40,498 nt of DNA, taken from Desulfobacula sp. Lineage in GTDB: Bacteria > Desulfobacterota > Desulfobacteria > Desulfobacterales > Desulfobacteraceae. Below, in pieces: positions 8,744-16,801 of the stretch; the stretch's first letter is position 1, and the number at the start of each line of letters is the position of its first letter. The notes beneath the pieces were generated by a model that was not told the origin of the DNA, searched no databases, and saw only the letters and a list, made by a program, of their open reading frames with translations. The stretch covers positions 1 to 40,498 of the forward strand of contig JAKIUJ010000014.1 in NCBI GenBank assembly GCA_021647625.1. Reading direction: 5' to 3'. The position numbers were made by a program, and so were the translations under genes.

Positions 8744-9163
8744 ATGACGCTGAATCGCCTGTCAGGGCTTGTCGTAGCCATCATGGGACTTAGCCTGCTG
8801 TTCTGGATAATACCACATCAAACTGAAATTGTAGATTCCGGCTGGCTAAAGCCGGCAACCCTGCCGAAAATCACTTCAATTTTTATTATCATTGCGGGCA
8901 TGTTACATTTTATTTTTCCTACTGGAAAAGCCGAGTTCGATATTGAGTTTTCCCTGCGCGTTGGCCTTTTTTTTGTGATCAGTACCATTGGGCTATACCT
9001 GATGAACCTTATTGGATTTATTATGGCAACACCGATACTGATATCGGTGATTATGGCAATGATTAAAGAACGACGCCCGTTTTGGCTTATCGCAGGAATT
9101 TTGCTGTTACCGGCATCGATCTGGTTCTGTGTTGATTTTTTGCTGAACAAGCCACTTCCCTAA
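8744..9163 (+). CDS. Tripartite tricarboxylate transporter small membrane subunit (TctB family)
   Basis: A 139-residue membrane protein with about four predicted hydrophobic segments (residues ~9-25, ~45-60, ~75-105 in two blocks, ~113-132) and the FP.......F-like spacing seen in TctB proteins. Family identity rests mainly on size, hydrophobicity and position between the TctC- and TctA-type genes. It pairs with TctA to form the secondary transporter. It begins 71 bp after the binding protein and ends 20 bp before the large subunit, so all are co-transcribed. Confidence 0.8.
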   Translation: MTLNRLSGLVVAIMGLSLLFWIIPHQTEIVDSGWLKPATLPKITSIFIIIAGMLHFIFPTGKAEFDIEFSLRVGLFFVISTIGLYLMNLIGFIMATPILISVIMAMIKERRPFWLIAGILLLPASIWFCVDFLLNKPLP

Positions 9164-9183
9164 CAAAAAAGGTCCTTATTATT

Positions 9184-10683
9184 ATGATTGATTTTGCTAT
9201 TATACTTGGGGGTTTTGCTGACGCACTAACCCTATACAACCTTTTTTTTGTGCTTTGTGGTGTTGTGCTTGGCCAATTTGTAGGCGCTGTACCAGGGGTA
9301 GGCCCTGTGACTGCCATGGCCATTGCAATCCCATTTACCTTTGCACTTGATCCTCTCCCGGCCATCGCCTTTCTGATAGGCGTCAACAAGGGTGGATTGG
9401 TTGGAGGTGCTGTTCCCGCCATCTTGATTAATACTCCTGGAACACCCGATGCCGCTGCCACTACGCTGGATGGCTATCCAATGACAAAGAACGGGAAACC
9501 TGAAAAAGCGTTAAAAATGGCACTCTATTCATCAGTGACAGGTGATGCTTTCAGTGATGTCGTACTGATTACAGTCGCCCCTCTGATTGCTATGGTCGCC
9601 TTGAAAATGGGTCCCATTGAAATATTTGCCTTGATGGTCTTTGCCTTCTCTATTATTGCAGGCCTTGTTGGAGACTCTATGTCCAAGGGGATTGCTGCTG
9701 CTGCATTCGGACTGTTTTTTGCGACCGTGGGACTGGACCCGGAAAACAGCACTCCCCGTTTTATATTTGGACACTTTGAATTGTATGACGGCCTGCCGCT
9801 TGTCTCTGTGGCTCTGGGCATGCTGGCTGTTCCCGAAATTTTTCGCAGGCTTTCAATGATACGTGGCAAGAGCATGGCCGCCGTTACGATTTCTAAAACA
9901 CAAAAAAAAGAAGACCGTCGAGTTAGCTGGGCCGAATACTGGTCCTGCCGTTATACTATATTGAGAGGGTCAGTGATTGGCACCATTTTAGGCGCTATCC
10001 CCGGGCTTGATTCATCGGCTGCAGCATTTATGAGTTATGCAACTGCCAAGCAGACATCCAGAGATCCGGACAGTTTTGGGAAGGGAAATATTCATGGCAT
10101 TGCAGCGACAGAATCGGCCAACAGCGCTGTTTCAGGGGCCAATTTAATCCCAATGCTGACGCTGGGGATACCTGGTAATATTGCGGCCGCTCTTATTATT
10201 ACTGCTTTAATGATACATGGGGTCCAACCCGGGCCACTTCTTTTCCATGAACAGGGACGCCTGATTTATGGCCTTTTCGGTACATTGCTTATGGCAAACA
10301 TTTTGAACCTTTTTACCGGACTTTTAGGTTTGCGTCTCTGGGCAAAAATAATTGGAGCGCCGGAATCATTTATATTTTCAACAGCGCTTTTACTTTGTAT
10401 CGTTGGTGTTTACATTTCAACCGGCGGGTTGTTTGGTGTGGGGGTGATGTTCTTTTTTGCCCTATTGGGATACTTTATGAACGCATTTGGGTATTCCATT
10501 ATTGTGTTTGTTATTGCTTTTTTTCTTGGGGAAAGATTCGAGTTGTCCTTATCTCAATCACTTAATATTCTTGATGGCGATTACGCTATATTGTTGACTC
10601 GTCCGGTGGCACTTGTTTTATTCGGCCTTGCAATTGTTTCTGTGTATTGGTTTGGGATTCGCACAAATAAAAAAAAGGAGTAA
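9184..10683 (+). CDS. Tripartite tricarboxylate transporter large permease (TctA family)
   Basis: A 499-residue polytopic permease. It shows the TctA signatures GAVPGVGPVTAMAIAIPFTF near residue 37 and the related GAIPGLDSSAAAFMSYATAK in the second half, reflecting the internal repeat of this family, plus LTLGIPGNIAAAL. About 11-12 hydrophobic segments are visible. It is the transport pore that takes ligand from the TctC-type protein, driven by an ion gradient. The arylsulfotransferase-like gene starts 3 bp after its stop, indicating tight co-translation. Confidence 0.9.
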   Translation: MIDFAIILGGFADALTLYNLFFVLCGVVLGQFVGAVPGVGPVTAMAIAIPFTFALDPLPAIAFLIGVNKGGLVGGAVPAILINTPGTPDAAATTLDGYPMTKNGKPEKALKMALYSSVTGDAFSDVVLITVAPLIAMVALKMGPIEIFALMVFAFSIIAGLVGDSMSKGIAAAAFGLFFATVGLDPENSTPRFIFGHFELYDGLPLVSVALGMLAVPEIFRRLSMIRGKSMAAVTISKTQKKEDRRVSWAEYWSCRYTILRGSVIGTILGAIPGLDSSAAAFMSYATAKQTSRDPDSFGKGNIHGIAATESANSAVSGANLIPMLTLGIPGNIAAALIITALMIHGVQPGPLLFHEQGRLIYGLFGTLLMANILNLFTGLLGLRLWAKIIGAPESFIFSTALLLCIVGVYISTGGLFGVGVMFFFALLGYFMNAFGYSIIVFVIAFFLGERFELSLSQSLNILDGDYAILLTRPVALVLFGLAIVSVYWFGIRTNKKKE

Positions 10684-10686
10684 GCA

Positions 10687-12123
10687 ATGGGTTATCCAAC
10701 CATCTACCCGACAGGGGTTACCATCTACAACCCGGAAAAATGCTGGAACGGGTATACTGTTTTTCAAGCCAAAGATATTGGCGCCACTATCATTGATATG
10801 AATGGTACTGTTGTCAGGCAAATAAAAAACCTTCACGGATTTCCTAATAAATTACTTCCGGGCGGGTACCTGATGGGGCACTCAGGTCGTCGAAATGAAA
10901 AATTTGGTTATCAAGATCAAAAAGACCTGGTCCAGGTTGACTGGGATGGCAATATCGTCTGGACGTTTGATCAATGGGAATTTATTGAAGACCCTGGTAA
11001 AAAACCGTGCTGGATGGCCCGGCAGCACCACGATTACCAAAGGGAAGGAAATTGTGTAGGGTACTATGTCCCTGGCATGGAGCCGGAAACAGACAAGGGT
11101 AATACGCTTATTCTTCTCCATAAAAATATATATAATCCAAAAATCACAGATAAGCTGCTTTGTGATGATGTTATGATAGAAGTTGACTGGGAAGGAAATA
11201 TTATCTGGGAGTGGCGTTGCAGTGATCATTTTGATGAATTAAATTTCAGTGAAGAAGCTAAAAATACCTTGTACCGTAATCCCAATTTTCATCCGGAGGT
11301 CGGTGAGGGAGTGGCTGACTGGATGCATATCAATTCCATGTCGGTGCTGGGACCTAATCAATGGTTTGATAATGGTGATAAGCGTTTTCATCCGGATAAT
11401 ATTATCTGGGGTGGACGAATTACCAATATCATGGCAATCACCGATAAAAAATCAGGGAAAATTGTCTGGCAGGTCGGGCCGGATTATAATACGAGTGATG
11501 CTTTAAAAAAACTGGGTTGGATAATTGGACAGCATCATAACCACATGATACCCAGAGGACTTCCCGGTGAGGGCAATATTCTTGTTTTTGATAATGGTGG
11601 CTGGGCCGGCTATGGTGCGCCTAATCCAGGTTCTCCCAACGGGATGCATAATGCTCAAAGAGATTGTTCCCGGGTGCTTGAATTTAATCCGATAACGCTT
11701 GAAATTGTCTGGCAATATACACCGGTTGAAGCGGGTTTTGTGCCTCTGGCAGATAATTATAAATTCTATAGCGGCTATATCAGCAGCGCCCAGCGGTTGC
11801 CCAATGGGAATACCTTAATTACAGAGGGAGCCGATGGCCGTTTGTTCGAAGTGACATCTGATTATGAAATCGTCTGGGAATATGTGAGTCCCTATTTTGC
11901 AAAAAAATCCGATACAAACTATCTTTATCGAGCGTATCGTTACCCGTATGATTATATCCCTCAATTAACGCTTCCAAAAGAAAATGCGGTTCCAAGGATT
12001 CGCCGGTCAACTTTCAGAGTGCCGGGCAACAAAGAATGCCGGCAACAGAATGTAACAACCTTTGAAGCAGGAGAGTCTTACGACACTGAGGCTCAGGTTT
12101 GCATTATATCAAATAAAAATTAG
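10687..12123 (+). CDS. Arylsulfotransferase (ASST)-like beta-propeller protein, no signal peptide
   Basis: A 478-residue protein of the arylsulfate sulfotransferase family. Propeller-blade repeats are seen as D-x-x-G-x-I/V-V/I-W: VDWDGNIVWTFDQWE, VDWEGNIIWEWRCSDHFDE, KKSGKIVWQVGPDY, FNPITLEIVWQYTP, VTSDYEIVWEYV, with NGNTLITEG and EGNILVFDNGG strands. Histidine-rich turns (RQHHDYQ, GQHHNHMIPRG) are candidate catalytic positions; classical ASST uses a histidine that becomes sulfated. Unlike E. coli-type ASST, which is periplasmic, this one has no leader and begins MGYPTIYPTG, so it should be cytoplasmic. It starts 3 bp after the permease. It may move a sulfuryl group from or to the imported compound; other propeller enzymes remain possible. 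Confidence 0.75.
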   Translation: MGYPTIYPTGVTIYNPEKCWNGYTVFQAKDIGATIIDMNGTVVRQIKNLHGFPNKLLPGGYLMGHSGRRNEKFGYQDQKDLVQVDWDGNIVWTFDQWEFIEDPGKKPCWMARQHHDYQREGNCVGYYVPGMEPETDKGNTLILLHKNIYNPKITDKLLCDDVMIEVDWEGNIIWEWRCSDHFDELNFSEEAKNTLYRNPNFHPEVGEGVADWMHINSMSVLGPNQWFDNGDKRFHPDNIIWGGRITNIMAITDKKSGKIVWQVGPDYNTSDALKKLGWIIGQHHNHMIPRGLPGEGNILVFDNGGWAGYGAPNPGSPNGMHNAQRDCSRVLEFNPITLEIVWQYTPVEAGFVPLADNYKFYSGYISSAQRLPNGNTLITEGADGRLFEVTSDYEIVWEYVSPYFAKKSDTNYLYRAYRYPYDYIPQLTLPKENAVPRIRRSTFRVPGNKECRQQNVTTFEAGESYDTEAQVCIISNKN

Positions 12124-12188
12124 GAATATGATACATCCCCATTTAGAAAGGTGTAAAAGGATAATAAAAAAGGAGATACCCAAATAAT

Positions 12189-12637
12189 ATGCCCTATTCA
12201 GTTTATCCAACCGGTACAACAATTTACTTTCCGGATAAAGCGTATAATAGTTATGTGCTTTTTGACGGGAGGGACGGACGTTCTCACATCATCGATATGA
12301 ATGGAAACGTGGTTAATTCATGGCCGTATACAGGATTTCCCGTGGAAATGATCGATCCGGCTATTAATGGAGGCAAGACCGGTCATATCATCTGTCAAAA
12401 AGAACCGGAAATATATTCATGCGAAACGCTTTTAATAACAGACTGGGATTCAAATGTAATTTGGGAATGGGGAAAAAAAGGCCCCTGGAGGCAAAGCAAG
12501 GCAGAACCATGACCTTTCACGCTTGCCCAATGGCAATATGCTGGTTATCACTTTTATCGATAGTTTAATCCCTGAAGTTTCAGATGATCCCGAAAGGGTT
12601 GCCGGGAGCAGGGAATGTAATGGTATTTGATAGATAA
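12189..12637 (+). pseudogene. Decayed second copy of the arylsulfotransferase-like gene
   Basis: The first 107 codons (to the stop at 12510-12512) match the start of the preceding gene: YPTGTTIYFPDKAYNSYVLF against YPTGVTIYNPEKCWNGYTVF, and IIDMNGNVV against IIDMNGTVV. Homology then continues in the +1 frame (HDLSRLPNGNMLVIT from 12508) and again in the +2 frame (GLPGAGNVMVFD, ~12596-12631, matching GLPGEGNILVFD), where the spacing shows a large internal deletion. A strong ribosome binding site (AAAGGAG) still precedes the ATG, so a truncated 107-residue product might be made. It records a tandem duplication that later broke down. Confidence 0.75.
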
Positions 12638-12772
12638 GACAGAGGTGTGTTTGTTTAACTTTTATGAATAAGTATGTCTATAATCCCATAAAAAAAGCAA
12701 CCCAATTGTCTAAAAAGATACTCCCGAGTGTTATATAAAACGGATTGATAAAATTAAAATATTGGGAATATT

Positions 12773-13372
12773 ATGGTGCAGATAAACAAGATGTTAATAG
12801 AACTGGCTGAGAAGCGAAAAACAACACGAAAATTCACACAGGAAAAACCAAGCTTAAAAAAAATACTTGATGTATTGGAAATAGCACGCCACGCACCTTC
12901 AGGGTCTAATAAACAACCCTGGCGATTCATTGTGATTAACGATTCTAAGGTGAAAGCCTTGATTCGTGAGGCTTCAGAAAAAGGGGAGAAAAAATTTTAT
13001 AAGACAATTAGTAAAAAGCGGAGGCTCGCTTATAAAGCCATGGGCAATACCTGGCAAAAACCTATGCTCGAGAAGGCCCCTATTCTTGTTGCAGTAATCT
13101 CTGATACCAAAGCGCCTAATTATAGACCTTCTGTGTGGCTTTCCATAGGATACATAATTCTTTCCATTGAAGCCGCCGGACTCAGTACCGTCACCTATAC
13201 ACCTTCGGACCCCGACATTGTCAGAAAAGCACTCGAGATACCTGATTTTTTTCAAATTGAAACAATTCTGCCTATTGGTTTTTCTGCTGATCCAAAAAGA
13301 AAAAAACCACGAAAATCGCTGAATGAGCTGGTTTTCAAAAATCAATGGAACAAGCTACTCGCCAAACAATAG
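12773..13372 (+). CDS. Nitroreductase-family protein
   Basis: A 199-residue FMN-dependent nitroreductase-fold protein. The N-terminal FMN phosphate-binding signature is clear (RKTTRKFTQEKPS, then EIARHAPSGSNKQPWRFIVI), and LSIGYIILSIEAAGLSTVTYTP is the usual helix near the flavin. The C-terminus (PIGFSADPKRKKPRKSLNELV) is typical of small family members. It lies about 135 bp after the decayed sulfotransferase copy and is convergent with the flavodoxin-like gene 18 bp away. Such enzymes reduce nitroaromatics, quinones or other electron-poor compounds; the physiological substrate is not evident. Confidence 0.85.
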   Translation: MVQINKMLIELAEKRKTTRKFTQEKPSLKKILDVLEIARHAPSGSNKQPWRFIVINDSKVKALIREASEKGEKKFYKTISKKRRLAYKAMGNTWQKPMLEKAPILVAVISDTKAPNYRPSVWLSIGYIILSIEAAGLSTVTYTPSDPDIVRKALEIPDFFQIETILPIGFSADPKRKKPRKSLNELVFKNQWNKLLAKQ

Positions 13373-13390
13373 TTTTCGGTCAGGCACTGA

Positions 13391-13957
13391 TTATGAAACA
13401 ATCTTTCTGGCAAATTCAACAGCCTGCTGCTGAACTAAATCTCCTAAAGCATCAGGTGTTGTGCATGACCCAATAAAAAGTTCCCCTGCATTAATAGCCT
13501 TGTGATATTTTTGCATGCGCCCAAAAGCCGCAACCATGCCTTCCGCATTATCTTTATAGGGCCCGGCACCTGTCGTAATGAGTGCTTGACGCTGACCATC
13601 AACAAGGGATGCGTGGTCCGGTTGGTTGGCATTGGTATAAAGACTATATGTTCTGTCAATTACCGCCTTTATTTGGGCAGAAAACCCCCAGAAATATAAA
13701 GGTGAACTAAAAATGACCAATTGTGAATCAATCATTTTTTCCAAAATTTCAGGTACATCATCTTTTTGTACACACCCAATGGTATCAATTTTTTCTTTGC
13801 ACTTACCACAACCCATACACCCTTTTAAATTTTTAGAATGAAGATAAATATTATCAACATCATGACCCAGGACGGTCAATTCATCTTCTACCCAATTTAA
13901 TATTCTGGCTGTATTTCCTTTCTTTCTAGCACTTCCCTGTAATATAGTGGTTTTCAT
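13391..13957 (-). CDS. NAD(P)H-dependent FMN reductase / iron-sulfur flavoprotein-like flavodoxin-fold protein
   Basis: A 188-residue flavodoxin-fold protein of the NADPH-dependent FMN reductase family. The FMN phosphate loop is GSARKKGNTARILNW (residues ~8-22). A GCMGCGKCKEK motif with a further cysteine (IGCVQKDD) resembles the compact cysteine motif of iron-sulfur flavoproteins that can hold a 4Fe-4S cluster. The SSPLYFWGFSAQIKAVIDRT segment is the second FMN-contacting loop. It is cytoplasmic and convergent with the nitroreductase, so the two are not co-transcribed, but their pairing suggests shared redox function. Confidence 0.85.
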   Translation of the reverse strand: MKTTILQGSARKKGNTARILNWVEDELTVLGHDVDNIYLHSKNLKGCMGCGKCKEKIDTIGCVQKDDVPEILEKMIDSQLVIFSSPLYFWGFSAQIKAVIDRTYSLYTNANQPDHASLVDGQRQALITTGAGPYKDNAEGMVAAFGRMQKYHKAINAGELFIGSCTTPDALGDLVQQQAVEFARKIVS

Positions 13958-14163
13958 TTTAACCTCTTAATTTAATGTCATTTTTCAAAGTGGTATCATC
14001 TGAACTGAACAATTTATATTAACCGACCGTATTTTACAAACAAAAAACTTTGGTACTAAAGATTAAAAAATATCATCCTTATTGGAGATAAGGGCTCACT
14101 CAAAAATTAATTACCAATTTTGTGAGTTGAATCGCCTGACCGGAAAGGTGTGGAAACTAAGGC

Positions 14164-14194
14164 ACGGGAATTAAATAAGGAACGGGAATTAAAT
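14164..14194. repeat. 13-bp direct repeat, 18-bp period
   Basis: ACGGGAATTAAAT occurs at 14164-14176 and again at 14182-14194, separated by AAGGA. Short tandem motifs of this kind are often seen near REP-type elements, but nothing else identifies it. Confidence 0.6.
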
Positions 14195-14216
14195 TAAGAG
14201 CCCATAATTAGCAGAA

Positions 14217-14300
14217 GTTTTTGTCGTATTCAAGGCGCGAGGAGGAAGCTAAACGAGCTATGTGCCCAACGAGAAACGCAGAAGACGGCGAAAAAAGCAT
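14217..14300. repeat. Candidate dispersed intergenic repeat with imperfect inverted ends
   Basis: The segment starts with TTTTTGTCGTATTC and ends with GAAGACGGCGAAAAA, which are near-inverted copies with one indel and two mismatches. Its interior is GC-richer than its surroundings (AAGGCGCGAGGAGG, GTGCCCAACGAG). It has no sustained reading frame. It looks like a mobile intergenic element, but there is only one copy in the window. Confidence 0.3.
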
Positions 14301-14442
14301 TTACTGGTACCTTTTTTATTCTTAGCCAATTTTTACGTTTAGTGCCGAAATTTTCTATTTGCTATAATATCAATGATATTATGATCTCCCACAAACAATC
14401 TCACAATGCTGCTGCTCGACCTGATTTAAGCCGATAAATGGC

Positions 14443-16410
14443 TCAAGCACTTGCCATAATGCCCGGTTCAATAATGCTGCCATGGGTTTCTTTCAGTATT
14501 AAAAGTGCTTCTTTTTGACGCCCCAGGATATCAAACAAAATCGGCGGAACCCCTTTTTCATTCGCATATGCATTCTGCTGTAAATCAATCCGGTTCATGA
14601 TGTTATCTAAATAAAGAGAAAATTGTTTAAGATAAAGATCTTTTCTATATTCTTTATTGATAATCTGTTTAAACAGTTTTTTTAAATCATCATATTTTGG
14701 AAGATTTCCAATGGGTGTCATCAAATACCCTACTTCATGGTGAGCATATCGCTCAAGCCAGGACAGCCAGACTTTTACATCTCTTTTTTCTCCAATAAGT
14801 TTTGAAGAATTTCCACCTCGTGCCTTATCGGTTAAAAAGTAGTTCAGGCCCGCCATTACAGGCATATTTTCTTGTTTTATTTGATCATTTCCAAAAAATT
14901 TAAACTGACAATCCATATAATCGCCAAGGGAGCCGGGTATAAAAGGCGCATTTGCCCAAGGCGCTCTTTTAACACCCGTGACACCAACTTCAGTTGCTGT
15001 GGCAGCTGAGACAATACAGGCCCCGATAACAACTCCGGCGTTAGAGTCTTCAGCCACCCAGACCGGTGGCATGGTATCGGCATCTCTTCCAGAGTAAGTA
15101 AACACGCGGGTAAGAACACCCTTTGGATTTTCAGCTTCATAAGAATAATTATCCAGACAATCAGACCGAACCGTACAACGGGAATTGGGATGAGATAAAG
15201 GAACCGGCTTATTGTTTTCATCGGTTTTCCCTTCAAACCACTCCCCTTGAAAGTTAATCCCTCTATCGGGAGTGGGTTCGTTGTTCCCCACCCAGTGAGG
15301 AATATTGTTATCATCAACAAGAACATTGGACCAGATAACTTCTTTGCCGGGTTGTCTCAATATTTTCATCAACATGGGGTCTCCCTCCAGATTGACATCT
15401 TCAACGATCCCAAAAATACCTGCCTCGGGATTTACAGACCGGATACTGCCATCATCGGCAATCCACATCTGGGCCAGATCATCTCCTATAAAAACATTCC
15501 CGGCCATTGCCGTTGTGGTTTTTCCACATCCGCTTGGCGCTGCGCCTGCAAACCAGGTAACACGATTGTCTGGTCCGTTGATCCCGGTAATAAACATATG
15601 TTCAGACAGTTCTTGCCCTGGATTCTCATATACTGCCTTATCTACAGCAAACCTGTGATTTCCCTTTTTAAGCAATAAAGTGTTACCCGCATAGGTGCAT
15701 TTCCAGGAGTAGGTGGTTCTGAACTTTCGATCCATTAGCACCCTGGCATCGGGAAGATCTTCCTGGCGATTTAAGCCCTCACTATGAATATTGGTAAAAA
15801 AGTGCCCCCTATGTTCAATTTCATTATCAAACTCAGCATATGCATTCCTATAAAGCAATTCCGCACTGTGACAAACATATGCAGAACTTGTAATTTCAAG
15901 AGCAGGGTTTGAAACAGGAGAGCCTATTGGGCCTCGCATGTAAAAACCAACAATCATGGTCTTATTCTGCATGATACCCCACATGTTGGACCGAACCTGT
16001 TCAAGGGCTGTTGACCTGTCCATTCGGTTGGCAAGAGTGCTGATTTCATCTTCCGGGTTGGCAATGTAATATGTTCTATTAACAATCCTGCCCTGCTCCT
16101 GGGCCAAATCAAAATGAATAGTATGCTCCGGCATCGATAAAGGTTTTTCATCACCATTTTCTATTGCCAGATTTTTGATCCATGCTTTATCTTGAAGAGA
16201 ACTGGTATTAATAAAGACAGAAGACGGGTTACAAACTACGATGGCATCAGCGATTTTTTTTAAAACCTCTGGGTGCTTGATTGCTAATATTCGCGTCATA
16301 TGATCATCATTTAGATATTTTCTAAAAATAGCAGTGGCACTGTCTTCACTGTCAATTTTCCCCAATTCATGGATAATATCGATGTCATTTACAGTCTTAA
16401 GCATATTCAT
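14443..16410 (-). CDS. pckG: Phosphoenolpyruvate carboxykinase (GTP)
   Basis: Converts oxaloacetate and GTP to phosphoenolpyruvate and CO2, or the reverse, linking the C4 and C3 pools. The sequence has the GTP-class signatures: YVCHSAELLYRNAYAEFDNE, the kinase-1a P-loop APSGCGKTTTAM (residues ~288-299), the kinase-2-type segment IGDDLAQMW, and a C-terminal guanine-binding region with APWANAPFIPGSLGDYMD and FGNDQI. The P-loop departs from the common FPSACGKTN form and is closer to the SGxGKTT form of archaeal-like members. The length of 655 is slightly above the usual ~600-620. The ATG follows AGGAGGCAGAGG, a strong ribosome binding site. It appears monocistronic; the palindrome at 14364-14382 lies just past its stop. 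Confidence 0.95.
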   Translation of the reverse strand: MNMLKTVNDIDIIHELGKIDSEDSATAIFRKYLNDDHMTRILAIKHPEVLKKIADAIVVCNPSSVFINTSSLQDKAWIKNLAIENGDEKPLSMPEHTIHFDLAQEQGRIVNRTYYIANPEDEISTLANRMDRSTALEQVRSNMWGIMQNKTMIVGFYMRGPIGSPVSNPALEITSSAYVCHSAELLYRNAYAEFDNEIEHRGHFFTNIHSEGLNRQEDLPDARVLMDRKFRTTYSWKCTYAGNTLLLKKGNHRFAVDKAVYENPGQELSEHMFITGINGPDNRVTWFAGAAPSGCGKTTTAMAGNVFIGDDLAQMWIADDGSIRSVNPEAGIFGIVEDVNLEGDPMLMKILRQPGKEVIWSNVLVDDNNIPHWVGNNEPTPDRGINFQGEWFEGKTDENNKPVPLSHPNSRCTVRSDCLDNYSYEAENPKGVLTRVFTYSGRDADTMPPVWVAEDSNAGVVIGACIVSAATATEVGVTGVKRAPWANAPFIPGSLGDYMDCQFKFFGNDQIKQENMPVMAGLNYFLTDKARGGNSSKLIGEKRDVKVWLSWLERYAHHEVGYLMTPIGNLPKYDDLKKLFKQIINKEYRKDLYLKQFSLYLDNIMNRIDLQQNAYANEKGVPPILFDILGRQKEALLILKETHGSIIEPGIMASA

Positions 16411-16585
16411 CCTCTGCCTCCTGTTAATGGTTGAAAAAAATAACTTGCATGCGCGGTTTTAAAAAAAAATAAAAGAACGGGTGACTCTCCTTTATATGAA
16501 TATTTTAAAATAGGGGTCAAGACTGTAAAACAAGTGAGATAACAATGAGATAAAACCACCATTTATGATAATCTAAAATTTATAG

Positions 16586-16801
16586 AGCGTCGCCTATTCT
16601 GAATCTCAAATTTATATTTTAGAAAAGATAAAGGATAGAGTTCGTAAAAATTTTTCTAAAGAGTCTAACTGTGCAGATTGTATACTGGAAGCATTTTCAG
16701 CAACCATTGATACAGGTTTGCCCAATGAGGTGCAAGAAGTTGCTACCGGTTTTGGTGGAGCATGTCCTACACAGGCCGGGGAAACAATTAATCCGGAATA
16801 A
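16586..16801 (+). pseudogene. Fragment of a C_GCAxxG_C_C-family-like redox protein gene
   Basis: The open frame from 16586 to the TAA at 16799-16801 reads ILEKIKDRVRKNFSKESNCA then DCILEAFSATIDTGLP and VATGFGG. This resembles the N-terminal half of the C_GCAxxG_C_C family, where NCAxC-x-LxAF is followed by a helix and ATGFGGG. After GFGG the sequence departs (ACPTQAGETINPE) and stops, missing the later cysteines. There is no ATG or ribosome binding site in frame after the upstream TAG at 16583. It is therefore a relic, overlapping the end of the minus-strand hypothetical gene by 14 bases. Family assignment is tentative. Confidence 0.4.

Larger units (their letters stand above)
13958..14442. 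other. Gene-free stretch with short direct repeat, repeat-like segment and a small palindrome
   Basis: No convincing gene lies in these 485 bases. They hold a 13-bp direct repeat ACGGGAATTAAAT at 14164-14176 and 14182-14194, an imperfect inverted segment at about 14217-14300 (TTTTTGTCGT-ATTC against GAAGACGGCGAAAAA), and a perfect palindrome ATAATATC-AAT-GATATTAT at 14364-14382. The minus-strand PEPCK gene ends at 14443 and the flavodoxin-like gene begins at 13957, so its promoter should lie near the left edge. Confidence 0.6.

Noticed and set aside
9087-9875. Minus-strand open frames opposite the TTT permease
   Set aside because: Low-complexity A/T/P-rich translations typical of antisense to a membrane protein gene.
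14217-14300. tRNA or other structured RNA gene
   Set aside because: No cloverleaf arms, T-loop motif or CCA end could be drawn; a repeat element fits better.
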